Source of the DNA: Stenotrophomonas sp. ESTM1D_MKCIP4_1
Lineage (GTDB): Bacteria > Pseudomonadota > Gammaproteobacteria > Xanthomonadales > Xanthomonadaceae
Reading direction: 5' to 3'
DNA: 64,000 nt
NCBI RefSeq assembly: GCF_003086895.1
Contig: NZ_CP026004.1
Coordinates: 325,817-389,816, forward strand
The position numbers and the translations under genes are program-made. Positions within the stretch are counted from its first letter, which is position 1. Every line of letters begins with the position of its first letter. Shown one piece after another: positions 6,895 to 15,620 of the stretch. Under the pieces are notes generated by a model that was not told where the DNA came from, made no database searches, and was given only the letters and a program-made list of their open reading frames with translations.

Positions 6895-8052
6895 TCAGCG
6901 GCCGGCCAGCGCATCGACGATCTTCAGGCGCTTGGCGCGCAGCGCGGGCAGCAGCCCGACCACGATGCCGATCACCACGATCAGGCCCACGCCCACCAGC
7001 CAGGTAGGCGTGGGGACATGCGGTGGCAGCATGCCCATGCTCTTCGGCGCGATGGCCGGCAGCACCAGCGCGGCCAGGCCCATGCCGATCAGGCCACCGA
7101 GGCCGATCAGCAGCACCGACTCGACCATCACCAGGGTCAGCACGGTGCTGTCCTTGAAGCCCAGCGTCTTCAGCGTGGCCAGTTCGGGAATGCGTTCGCG
7201 CACGGCCTGGGCCATGGTGTTGCCGGTCAACAGCAGCAGGGTGAAGAACACCGCGCCCATGATCGAGGTGACGATCATGCCGATATCCGCGAACTGCTTG
7301 ACGAACGCCTGCTGGAACGCCGATTCGGTCTGGGTCTTGGTCTCGTGGTCGGAGTTGGCCGAGATCGCATCGATGGCCTGGGCCACCCGCGACGCATGGT
7401 CGGGGTTGTCCAGGGTGATCGTGTACCAGCTCACCTGGTTCTTGATGTAGTCGTTGGATTCGTCGAAGTACTTCCAGTTCATCATCAGCTGGCGCTCTTC
7501 GTTGCCCGCCTGCGCGCGGTCCTTGGAACGGAAGATGCCCTTCAGTTCCAGCGGCCAGTCATTGCTGCCGCCACGCGGGAAGATGGTTGCCTGCAGCGGG
7601 ATGGTGTCGCCGATCTTCCAACCGAACTGGTTGGCCAGGCTTTCGCCGACGATGGCGCCGGTGCGGGTCTGCTTCCAGTCTTCCAGCTGCGCCGGGTCGA
7701 TCTGCAGTTCGCGGTAGACATCGAAGTAGTTGGGCGACACCGAGAAATTCGGGAAGAAGTTCTTCGGGTCCTGGTAGATGCCGCCGAACCACATGCCGTA
7801 GGCCACGTCGCGCACGCCATCGACCTGGCGGATCTGCGTTTCCAGGCGGATCGGCAGCGACTGGGTGATCGACAGCCGCGAGGCGGTGACTAGGCGGTTG
7901 GCACCTTCCACGCTGCCGCCGGAATTGAATGCCACGCGCACCGAATCGAGCATGCCGAACAGCAGGAAGGCCGCGACCACCGAAAGCAGGGTCAACAGGG
8001 TCCGGGTGCGGCTGCGGAACAGCTGCGCCCAGACCAGGGAAAAGTATTTCAT
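6895..8052 (-). CDS. FtsX/MacB-type ABC transporter permease (first permease)
   Basis: A 385-residue inner-membrane permease. Helix 1 lies at about residues 17-38 (TLLTLLSVVAAFLLFGMLDSV), a periplasmic domain follows (about 45-260) and three C-terminal helices contain the FtsX signature (VRERIPELATLKTLGFKD) and end in LLPALRAKRLKIVDALAGR, the usual tail of the family. It lies 14 nt after the ATPase gene and 12 nt before the sister permease. Unlike MacB, which fuses ATPase and permease in one chain, here ATPase and two permeases are separate, as in LolCDE-like or YknXYZ-like exporters. Confidence 0.87.
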   Translation of the reverse strand: MKYFSLVWAQLFRSRTRTLLTLLSVVAAFLLFGMLDSVRVAFNSGGSVEGANRLVTASRLSITQSLPIRLETQIRQVDGVRDVAYGMWFGGIYQDPKNFFPNFSVSPNYFDVYRELQIDPAQLEDWKQTRTGAIVGESLANQFGWKIGDTIPLQATIFPRGGSNDWPLELKGIFRSKDRAQAGNEERQLMMNWKYFDESNDYIKNQVSWYTITLDNPDHASRVAQAIDAISANSDHETKTQTESAFQQAFVKQFADIGMIVTSIMGAVFFTLLLLTGNTMAQAVRERIPELATLKTLGFKDSTVLTLVMVESVLLIGLGGLIGMGLAALVLPAIAPKSMGMLPPHVPTPTWLVGVGLIVVIGIVVGLLPALRAKRLKIVDALAGR

Positions 8053-8066
8053 CGCCGCAGCCTCCG

Positions 8067-8756
<690 letters not shown>

Positions 8757-8860
8757 CGGGGTTCTCCACGAAAGGCGGGACACGGGGACGCGCGCCGGCC
8801 ACGGGCCGGAGGGCATGCATGGAACGGTGCTGCCGGCGGCGCCATGACAGCGCCAGACCG

Positions 8861-10111
8861 TTACTGCGCTTGTTTCAGCCGAACCCTGGCGCCATCGCGC
8901 AGAGTGTCCGGCGGGCTGACCACCACGCTCTCGCCCGCACTGACACCCTTCAGCAGCTGACGGTCCTTGCCCATCGCCTGGCCGGCCTGCACGGCACGCT
9001 GCTGTACGCGGTCGGCATCGCCCAGCACGAAGGCGACGGTGGCGCCATCGCGTTCGACCACGGCGGTGGCCGGTACGCGCACACCCTGCGGCGTGCTGGC
9101 GGCTGCCTGCGGCGGTGCCTGTTCCAGGAAGCTGACCCGTACACCCATTTCCGGAACGATGCGCGGGTCCTTCACCTTCAGCGCCACGCGCACCTTCACC
9201 GTGGCCTTGCCGCGGTCGGCGGTGGGAATGATGGCGATCACCTCGCCGGGGATCTTCCATTCCGGGTAGGCATTGAGCGTGGCTTCCACCGGCATCTTCG
9301 GCTGCACGCGGCCGATGAAGGCTTCGCCCACTTCCACTTCGATTTCCAGCGAATCCATGTCGACGATGGTGCCGATGCCGGTGCGGGTGAAGCCGCCGCC
9401 GGCCGACAGCGGCGACACGATCTCGCCCGGCTGCGCGGCCTTGGCGGTGACCACGCCAGAGAACGGCGCGCGCACGATGTTGTTGTCCACGCCCAGATCG
9501 GCGATGGCGAGCTGGTCGCTGGCCACCTTGACGTTGCGCTGGGCGGTATCCAGCTGCGCGCGGATGCTGTCCCGCTGGGCCACGGCCTGGTCGTACTGCG
9601 AACGCGACACCAGCTGCTGGCCGACCAGCGCCTGCAGGCGGCTGGCTTCGGCGGCGGCCTGGCGCTGCTGCGCCTGCAGGCCGGCCACCTGTGCACGCGC
9701 GGCCTGCACCTGCGAGGCGGACAGGCTGCGCTGTGCATCGGCATCGATCGGGTCCAGCGTGGCCATGATCTGCCCGGCCTCCACCCGCATGCCTTCTTCG
9801 ATCATCACTTCGCGCACCTTGCCGGTGATCTTGGCCGAGACCGTGGCCATGCGCCGCGCCACCACGTAGCCGCTGGCATCCAGCACTGAGCTGCTGGCGT
9901 TGCCCTGCTGGATCGCCACGGCCGGTGCGGTGTCGACTTCAGGCGCCGGCTCGCGGCCGAACAGCAGGAAGGCACCGCCGGCCAACAGCAGCACGATCAC
10001 CACCAACGCGATCCACAGCCAGCGACGTCCGCCCGGACCATCCCCGGAGGACGGCGGCGGGCTCTTGCGGTCGATACGGAGTTCCTTCAACAACTCGGCA
10101 GAAGCGTTCAT
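8861..10111 (-). CDS. periplasmic adaptor (MacA/HlyD family) of the FtsX-type exporter
   Basis: A 416-residue membrane-fusion protein. A cytoplasmic N-terminus of about 30 residues is followed by one membrane anchor (LWIALVVIVLLLAGGAFLLF, about 31-50), a lipoyl half-motif around SGYVVARRMATVSAKITGKV, a long coiled-coil hairpin (about 125-205, QVQAARAQVAGLQAQQRQAA), the second lipoyl half (IVRAPFSGVVTAKAAQPGE) and beta-barrel domains. It would bridge the inner-membrane exporter to an outer-membrane channel; no TolC gene is in the window. It is the first gene of the minus-strand operon and diverges from an unrelated ABC-2 exporter operon. Confidence 0.9.
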   Translation of the reverse strand: MNASAELLKELRIDRKSPPPSSGDGPGGRRWLWIALVVIVLLLAGGAFLLFGREPAPEVDTAPAVAIQQGNASSSVLDASGYVVARRMATVSAKITGKVREVMIEEGMRVEAGQIMATLDPIDADAQRSLSASQVQAARAQVAGLQAQQRQAAAEASRLQALVGQQLVSRSQYDQAVAQRDSIRAQLDTAQRNVKVASDQLAIADLGVDNNIVRAPFSGVVTAKAAQPGEIVSPLSAGGGFTRTGIGTIVDMDSLEIEVEVGEAFIGRVQPKMPVEATLNAYPEWKIPGEVIAIIPTADRGKATVKVRVALKVKDPRIVPEMGVRVSFLEQAPPQAAASTPQGVRVPATAVVERDGATVAFVLGDADRVQQRAVQAGQAMGKDRQLLKGVSAGESVVVSPPDTLRDGARVRLKQAQ

Positions 10112-10220
10112 TGCGTTCCATCACAGGCGTTCGGGCGGGTAGGGCCGGAAGGGCGACAGCAGCGGTTCCGGTGGCAGAGCGTGCGGCACAGCATGCAGGT
10201 GGCACGGGGCAGGAGGGCAG

Positions 10221-10232
10221 TGACAGCTGTCA
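10221..10232. promoter_or_regulatory. perfect 12-bp palindrome between two divergent exporter operons
   Basis: TGACAGCTGTCA is a perfect palindrome in the divergent intergenic region (10112-10315) between the adaptor and the ABC-2 ATPase genes. A second, looser inverted repeat, TCATC-N7-GATGA, follows at 10230-10246. The downstream operon ends in a NarL/DesR-type regulator, which usually binds such dyads, so autoregulation is plausible. The operator role is inference; the palindrome is seen directly. Confidence 0.4.
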
Positions 10233-10315
10233 TCCGATGCTGATGACGGCGGCCACTGCGAAACGTGACCGGGGCGGTACAGGATGGCAACGTCCCCGCT
10301 ACCGGTACCGCACCC

Positions 10316-11224
10316 ATGGATCCGACCGCTGCCCCCACAACGGCCCCGCTGGCCCGCCTGCACCAGGTGCAGGTGCACTACGCTGGCCATGCTGCACTGC
10401 AGGGTGTCGACCTGCAGGTCCGCGCCGGCCAGGTCCTGGCCCTGCTGGGCCGCAACGGTGCTGGCAAGAGTACCGCGATCAGCGTGCTGCTGGGCCTGCG
10501 CCGCGCCGATGCGGGCCAGGTCGAGTTGCTGGGTGGCGACCCGCAGCAGCGCGCCAGCCGGGCGCGGCTGGGCGTGATGCTGCAGAGCACCAGCCTGCCG
10601 CCGATGCTGCAGGTGGATGAACTGGTGGCGCAGGCCAGTGCCTGCTATGCCGAACCGATGCCGCTGGCCGAAGTGCTGCAGCGCACCGGCCTGCAGGACC
10701 TGGCCCGCCGGCGCTACGGGCAGCTTTCCGGTGGCCAGCAGCGCACGGTGCAGTTCGCCATCGCCGTGTGCGGCCGCCCGCGCGTGCTGTTCCTGGATGA
10801 GCCCACCACCGGCCTGGACATCCAGGCACGGCAGGTGATGTGGCAGGCGATCCGGCAGTTGGTGGCCGAAGGCTGCGGCGTGCTGCTGACCACCCACTAC
10901 CTGGAAGAAGCCGAAGCCCTGGCGCAGCAGGTGGTGGTGCTGGAACAGGGCCGCGTGCTGGCCGATGCGCCGCTGGCCGCGCTGCGCCTGGCCGACCGGC
11001 CGCGCCGCATCCGCTGCCGCAGCACGCTGGCCATTGAAGCGGTGCAGCAGTGGCCGGGTGTGCAGCAGGTGCAGCGCGACGGCGCGCACCTGCAGGTGTT
11101 GGCCAGCCCCGCCGAACCGGTGGTGGCGCGCCTGCTGGCCGCCGATGCGCAGCTGCAGGAATTGGAAGTACAGGGCGCGGCACTGGCCGACGCCTTCCTC
11201 GACATGACCCGGGAGGCCGCATGA
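10316..11224 (+). CDS. ABC-2 type exporter ATP-binding protein
   Basis: A 302-residue ATPase of the DrrA/CcmA-like class. Walker A is LLGRNGAGKSTAI, signature LSGGQQRTVQFAIAV, Walker B RVLFLDEPTTGLD and H-loop LTTHYLEEAE; about 90 residues follow the nucleotide-binding domain, typical of drug-export ATPases. I start it at ATG 10316 (MDPTAAP); a GTG at 10265 would add 17 residues. Neither has a convincing ribosome-binding site, so leaderless translation is possible. It overlaps the permease gene in ATGA and belongs to a four-gene operon with a DesK/DesR pair, an organisation often used to sense membrane state or an antimicrobial and export it. Confidence 0.9.
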   Translation: MDPTAAPTTAPLARLHQVQVHYAGHAALQGVDLQVRAGQVLALLGRNGAGKSTAISVLLGLRRADAGQVELLGGDPQQRASRARLGVMLQSTSLPPMLQVDELVAQASACYAEPMPLAEVLQRTGLQDLARRRYGQLSGGQQRTVQFAIAVCGRPRVLFLDEPTTGLDIQARQVMWQAIRQLVAEGCGVLLTTHYLEEAEALAQQVVVLEQGRVLADAPLAALRLADRPRRIRCRSTLAIEAVQQWPGVQQVQRDGAHLQVLASPAEPVVARLLAADAQLQELEVQGAALADAFLDMTREAA

Positions 11225-11997
11225 ACACCGTGACCCGTACCCTCGCTGCGCCGCGCGCTTCCGTGCGTGCCGCCCTGCGTCCCTACATCGCCGAACTGCA
11301 GGCCGAACTGCGCCGTGCCTGGCGGACACCGGCCTTCGCGGTGCCGTCGCTGCTGTTCCCGGTGCTGTTCTACCTGTTGTTCGGCGTGCTGCTGGGGCGC
11401 GGTCATGCGCCGCTGTACCTGCTGGCCACCTACTGCGTGTTCGGCGCGATGGCACCCGCGCTGTTCGGTTTCGGTGTACAGCTGGCGCTGGATCGCGAAG
11501 GCGGCCTGCTGACCCTCAAGCGCGCGCTGCCGATGCCGTCGGCGGCACCGTTGCTGGCGCGGCTGGCGATGGCGGTGCTGTTCGCGCTGCTGGTGGCGGG
11601 GTTGCTGGTCACCGTGGCCTGCACCCTCGGCGGTGTGCACCTGCAGGCGCAGCAGATCCTGCAGCTGCTGGCCGTCGCGGCGCTGGCCGCCCTGCCGCTG
11701 GGAGCCATCGGCCTGCTGATCGGCAGCCATGCCAGCGCCAGCGCGGCACCGGCGATGGTCAACCTGGTGTACCTGCCGTTGGCGCTGCTGTCGGGGCTAT
11801 GGCTGCCGCTGTCGGCGCTGCCGACGCTGTTTTCGACGATGGCACCGCTGTGGCCCACCTGGCACCTGGCGCAGCTGGCGCTGCCGGTGGTGGGGCAGCC
11901 GGCGGTGGGCAGCATCGCCGGCCACCTGCTGGTGCTGCTGGGGGTAACCGTGGCCGCATTGCTGCTGGCGCGCCGTCGCCTGCGCCGCATCGGCTGA
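11221..11997 (+). CDS. ABC-2 type exporter permease
   Basis: A 258-residue inner-membrane protein with six predicted helices in the ABC-2 pattern: first helix at about 36-58 (FAVPSLLFPVLFYLLFGVLLG), then pairs at about 65-85, 118-140 and 145-170, and a last one near the C-terminus. The segment VYLPLALLSGLWLPLSALP matches the conserved P-x-x-G-x-x-x-P part of the family. ATG overlaps the stop of the ATPase gene. It should dimerise and work with that ATPase. Substrate unknown; lipid, drug or peptide are possible. Confidence 0.88.
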   Translation: MNTVTRTLAAPRASVRAALRPYIAELQAELRRAWRTPAFAVPSLLFPVLFYLLFGVLLGRGHAPLYLLATYCVFGAMAPALFGFGVQLALDREGGLLTLKRALPMPSAAPLLARLAMAVLFALLVAGLLVTVACTLGGVHLQAQQILQLLAVAALAALPLGAIGLLIGSHASASAAPAMVNLVYLPLALLSGLWLPLSALPTLFSTMAPLWPTWHLAQLALPVVGQPAVGSIAGHLLVLLGVTVAALLLARRRLRRIG

Positions 11998-12003
11998 ACT
12001 GGC

Positions 12004-13218
12004 ATGATCGGCAGCGAACATCCCCGCCTGGATCCGCCCGTGTCGTCGAGCTGGCTTGCCTCACTGCTGCGCCCTGCGCCGGATTCGGCCGTGGCCGATC
12101 AGCTGCGGCGTGGCAAGTCGCCCTGGGGCGGCGCGATCCATCTGTTGTGGTCGGTGTGGATCTTCCTGACGCCGGCGATGGGCGGTGGCTTCACCCTGCG
12201 GTGGTTGTTCCTCACGCTGGCCAGCTACCCGGTGTTCCTGCTGCTGTATGCGCGGGTGATGCTGGCGCCGCGCCACCACGGGCCGCGCTATGCGCTGGCC
12301 ATGATCGCGCTGTCGCTGGTGCTGCTGCCCTGGTATCCCTCGGGCCTGAGCTACTTCGTGTTCGGTTGCGTGCTGCTGCGCATGAACGGACGCAGCAGCT
12401 GGTGGATGTACCTGCTGCAGCTGACCGCGCTGAACCTGCTGTTCTGTTCGGCCGCGCTGTATTTCGGCTACCCGTGGCAGGCACTGGTGTGGATGCCGGC
12501 GGTGTCCTTCATCGTCGGCCTGGTGGTGAACGTGGAAGCCTTGAGCCACCAGCGCGACGTGGCCCTGCAGCTGTCGCAGGACGAAGTACGGCGGCTGGCC
12601 ACCACCGCCGAGCGCGAACGCATCGGCCGCGACCTGCATGATCTGCTGGGCCACACGCTGTCGCTGATCACGCTGAAGCTGGAGCTGGCGCGCAAGCTGT
12701 ACGACCGCAATGACGCGCGTGCGCGGCAGGAGATCGGCGAGGCCGAGGCGATTGCGCGCGAAGCACTGGCGCAGGTGCGCAGTGCGGTCACCGGCATCCG
12801 CGCCAGCGATCTGGCCGGCGAGCTGGCCTCGGCGCGGTTGCTGCTGGAATGCCAGCAGGTGCACCTGCAGTACGCGGTGCCGCCGCCGATGCCGGTGGAG
12901 GTCGAGCGTGGCCTGGCCCTGGTGCTGCGCGAGGCGGCCACCAATATCGTGCGGCATGCGCAGGCCACCCAGGCGCAGGTCGCGTTCATGCAGGAAGGAC
13001 GACAGCTGGTGATGCAGATACGGGATGACGGACGCGGCGGCCTGCAGGCCGAAGGCAATGGCCTGTGCGGCATGCGCGAGCGCGTGGCCGCGCTGGGCGG
13101 GCAGCTGCAGGTGCAGTCGGCCAAGGGCGAGGGCACGGTGTTGAGCGTGCGCGTGCCGCTGGCGGCGGTGACGGCACCGGTCCCGCCGGGGGCGCTGGCA
13201 CAGGAGGGTGAGGCATGA
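12004..13218 (+). CDS. DesK-type sensor histidine kinase
   Basis: A 404-residue kinase. Residues about 45-175 hold five to six hydrophobic segments, with no obvious periplasmic domain, so the signal is likely read in the membrane, as with Bacillus DesK. The HisKA_3 dimerisation motif ERERIGRDLHDLLGHTL contains the phospho-accepting H212. The HATPase part has N-box EAATNIVRHA and a shortened G-box DDGRGG...GNGLCGMRERV. It starts 7 nt after the permease gene and overlaps the regulator gene by an ATGA. The linkage to an ABC-2 exporter suggests control of that exporter. Confidence 0.92.
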   Translation: MIGSEHPRLDPPVSSSWLASLLRPAPDSAVADQLRRGKSPWGGAIHLLWSVWIFLTPAMGGGFTLRWLFLTLASYPVFLLLYARVMLAPRHHGPRYALAMIALSLVLLPWYPSGLSYFVFGCVLLRMNGRSSWWMYLLQLTALNLLFCSAALYFGYPWQALVWMPAVSFIVGLVVNVEALSHQRDVALQLSQDEVRRLATTAERERIGRDLHDLLGHTLSLITLKLELARKLYDRNDARARQEIGEAEAIAREALAQVRSAVTGIRASDLAGELASARLLLECQQVHLQYAVPPPMPVEVERGLALVLREAATNIVRHAQATQAQVAFMQEGRQLVMQIRDDGRGGLQAEGNGLCGMRERVAALGGQLQVQSAKGEGTVLSVRVPLAAVTAPVPPGALAQEGEA

Positions 13219-13817
13219 TCCGCATCCTGCTGGCCGAGGACCAGGCGATGGTGCGCGGCGCGCTGTCGGCGCTGCTGGGCCTGGAGCCGGACATCGAGGT
13301 GCTGGGCAGTGCCGCCGACGGCGAGTCCGCCTGGCGCATGCTGCAGCAGCTGCAGCCGGACATCCTGGTGACCGACATCGAGATGCCCGGCCTGACCGGC
13401 CTGGAACTGGCCCAGCGCATCGCCCGCCACGAACTTCCGATCAAGGTGGTCATCGTGACCACCTTCGCCCGTGCCGGTTTCCTGCGCCGCGCGCTGGAAG
13501 CGGGCGTACTGGGTTATCTGTTGAAGGATGCCCCGGCGGAGAACCTGGCCGACGCGCTGCGCAAGGTACAGCAGGGCATCCGCGCGATCGACCCGCAGCT
13601 GGCGATGGACGCGTGGTCGCAGGCCGACCCGCTGACCGACCGCGAACGGCGCGTGCTGCGCCTGGCCGGCGAGGGCCGCACGGCCAGCGAGATTGCCGAG
13701 CAGCTGGGGCTGTCGCACGGCACGGTGCGCAATTACCTGTCCGAATGCATCGGCAAGCTGGGCGTGGCCAACCGCATCGAGGCGTACCGGCTGGCGCGGC
13801 AGAAGGGCTGGCTGTAG
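13215..13817 (+). CDS. DesR/NarL-type response regulator
   Basis: A 200-residue regulator with a receiver domain (acidic pocket E8-D9, phospho-acceptor D54 in VTDIEMPG, K in LLKDAPAE) and a LuxR-type HTH (LTDRERRVLRLAGEGRTASEIAEQL...GTVRNYLS). The partner is the kinase at 12004-13218, whose stop overlaps this start. The short inter-domain linker is normal for DesR relatives. Its TAG stop codon is part of the GTAG head of a SMAG-type palindrome. Likely target: the palindromic region 10112-10315. Confidence 0.93.
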   Translation: MIRILLAEDQAMVRGALSALLGLEPDIEVLGSAADGESAWRMLQQLQPDILVTDIEMPGLTGLELAQRIARHELPIKVVIVTTFARAGFLRRALEAGVLGYLLKDAPAENLADALRKVQQGIRAIDPQLAMDAWSQADPLTDRERRVLRLAGEGRTASEIAEQLGLSHGTVRNYLSECIGKLGVANRIEAYRLARQKGWL

Positions 13818-13838
13818 AGCCGAGCCCACGCTCGGCTG
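13814..13838. repeat. SMAG-type palindrome overlapping the response-regulator stop codon
   Basis: GTAG followed by a dyad GAGCCGAGC-CCAC-GCTCGGCT. The tetranucleotide head and the arm size fit the SMAG family. It lies between convergent genes and supplies the TAG stop of the upstream gene; the hairpin could protect or end the mRNA. Confidence 0.75.
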
Positions 13839-13859
13839 CTGTTCGCCGCTGCGCGCTGC

Positions 13860-14396
13860 TCAATCCTTTCCGCGAGCCATCGCCTGGAACACGCCATCGC
13901 GGCGCACCCACAGGTGGAACAGCGCCGCCCCCACGTGCATCAGCACCGTGGCGAACAGCACATACGCCAGCAGGCTGTGCGCGTTGCGCAGGGCCGCATA
14001 CAGCGCCGGGGTGTGCGGCACGATCGGCGGCAGGTGCAGGCCGCCCCACAGGGTGATCGGATAGCCACCGGCCGACAGCATCGCCCACCCGATAAGCGGC
14101 ATCGCCAGCATCAGCCCATACAGCATCCAGTGCGATGCCGTGGCTGCCAGCGCCTGCCATGCGGGCAGATCGGCCGGAAGCGGGGGCGGGCGATGGCGCA
14201 GGCGGTTGTACAGGCGCAGCAGCACCAGCACGAGGATGGCGATGCCCAGCGGGCGGTGCAGGTCGATCAGCATCGGCCGCAAGTGCAGCGAGGCGACCAT
14301 GGTGACGCCGATGAACAGCATGGCAATGATCATCACCGCCATGGTCCAGTGCAGGAGGCGCGCAAGCAGGTTGAAGTGGCCGTTGCCGGTACTCAT
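13860..14396 (-). CDS. cytochrome b561 family protein
   Basis: A 178-residue inner-membrane di-heme cytochrome b561 with four helices. Candidate heme ligands are H16 (LLARLLHWTMAVMI), H47 (LIDLHRPLGI), a histidine in ATASHWMLYGLML and one in NAHSLLAYVLFA. Bacterial CybB-type proteins pass electrons from quinol to an acceptor. Its ATG overlaps the stop of the preceding catalase-family gene (ATGA), so the two proteins are made together; the cytochrome may be the electron donor or acceptor of that membrane-anchored heme protein. Confidence 0.9.
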   Translation of the reverse strand: MSTGNGHFNLLARLLHWTMAVMIIAMLFIGVTMVASLHLRPMLIDLHRPLGIAILVLVLLRLYNRLRHRPPPLPADLPAWQALAATASHWMLYGLMLAMPLIGWAMLSAGGYPITLWGGLHLPPIVPHTPALYAALRNAHSLLAYVLFATVLMHVGAALFHLWVRRDGVFQAMARGKD

Positions 14397-15499
14397 CGTG
14401 CGCCCTCCTGCTTCGGTTGTTCGACGTTGCCGGCGGCGCGTTCGCGTTCGCGGCGGTTGAAGGACTGCGAGTACACGGCCGAGCGCGCGGCCAGGATCGG
14501 GTCATCACTGCCGCGCACACCGCTGGGCAGAATCAGCGGATCAAAGTTGATCTGGCCGCAGGCGCCTTCTTCCTGCGATTGCATGCGGTCCAGGCTGAGC
14601 ACGCCGGCCACGACCTGCTCGCGCGAGTCCGGCCACGGCGTCGATGGATCATTGATGGCATCGTCGGGCGCGGCAATGCTGACCACCAGGTTCCAGCGCA
14701 CCGGGCCTTGGGCCAGGCGCTGCTGCAGTTCCTGGCTGAGGAAATCGGCGCTGGCCTGATTGCGCGTTTCCGCATCCATTTCCGCCACCGGGGCCTGCGG
14801 CTGCCAGCGCCAGCGCACGGCACGCTTCTGCCCCTGCGCATTGGTGAACCAGAAACTGTTGACGCTGTTGTAGGTGGTATCGGCCCAGCTGCTGGTCCAC
14901 GGTGCGGTTTTCGCCCAGTGCTGGAAGGCCTGCGCGCTGGGGTATTTCGCCAGCACCGCCACCATCTTCTGCGGGTCGGGCTTGCCGGTGGCCGGGTCGG
15001 GAATGGAGGCGCGGGTCTGCTCGTAGAAGGCTTCGGCATCGGGCACGGCGAAGAACGGGAAGCTGTTCATCGCCATCCGCCATTCCTGGCCGTCATCGCT
15101 GACCATCTGCACGGCCATGCTGCGCACGCGCGCGGTGTTGTCGGCGCCGTAGGGATCGCCACCGCCGATCGACAGGCGGCCCATCACCGGCACGCGGGCC
15201 TGCTTGAAGACCCGCGCGCTGGACAAGGTGGGCGCCTGTGCGCTGGGCTCGAACCAGCCGCTGACGCAGATGCCTTTGCTGTGTGCGCGGCGGAAACCCG
15301 GGTGGGCCGGGCCGGTGGCTTCGATGGTGTCGGTGAAGCGCTGCGCGGTAAGGCGGTTGCCAACCCAGCCGGCCAGCCAGGCGAAGGCCAGTGCGACGCC
15401 GCCCAGGATCAGTGCGATCAGGGCGATCCAGGGCAGTGGGGAGTGCCTGCGCGGTGCGCCCGGGGTCTGCCCGGCGCGGGTGTAGCGGAAGAGCGACAT
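14393..15499 (-). CDS. catalase-family peroxidase, membrane-anchored
   Basis: A 368-residue protein of the SrpA-like catalase-related subfamily. I start at ATG 15499 (MSLFRYTRAG). An N-terminal anchor lies at about 24-50 (ALIALILGGVALAFAWLAG), then the heme domain begins with RRAHSKGICVSGWFEP, where the histidine corresponds to the distal catalase histidine. The family's minimal catalase fold and G-GDPYGADNTARVRSMAVQM are seen. Members act as peroxidases rather than efficient catalases. Pairing with a cytochrome b561 suggests a quinol-linked peroxidase on the periplasmic face; that is inference. Followed upstream by a long repeat array. Confidence 0.88.
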   Translation of the reverse strand: MSLFRYTRAGQTPGAPRRHSPLPWIALIALILGGVALAFAWLAGWVGNRLTAQRFTDTIEATGPAHPGFRRAHSKGICVSGWFEPSAQAPTLSSARVFKQARVPVMGRLSIGGGDPYGADNTARVRSMAVQMVSDDGQEWRMAMNSFPFFAVPDAEAFYEQTRASIPDPATGKPDPQKMVAVLAKYPSAQAFQHWAKTAPWTSSWADTTYNSVNSFWFTNAQGQKRAVRWRWQPQAPVAEMDAETRNQASADFLSQELQQRLAQGPVRWNLVVSIAAPDDAINDPSTPWPDSREQVVAGVLSLDRMQSQEEGACGQINFDPLILPSGVRGSDDPILAARSAVYSQSFNRRERERAAGNVEQPKQEGAR

Positions 15500-15620
15500 G
15501 GTCGGGTTCCTGCCTTCACGGATCGTGTGGGTGGTCGACCCGCACATCCTCGCAGAACCCGGCCAGTGCCGAAATTCAATTTTTCGTCAAACTTCCAAGG
15601 CCCGCCAATGTCGGCTGTGG

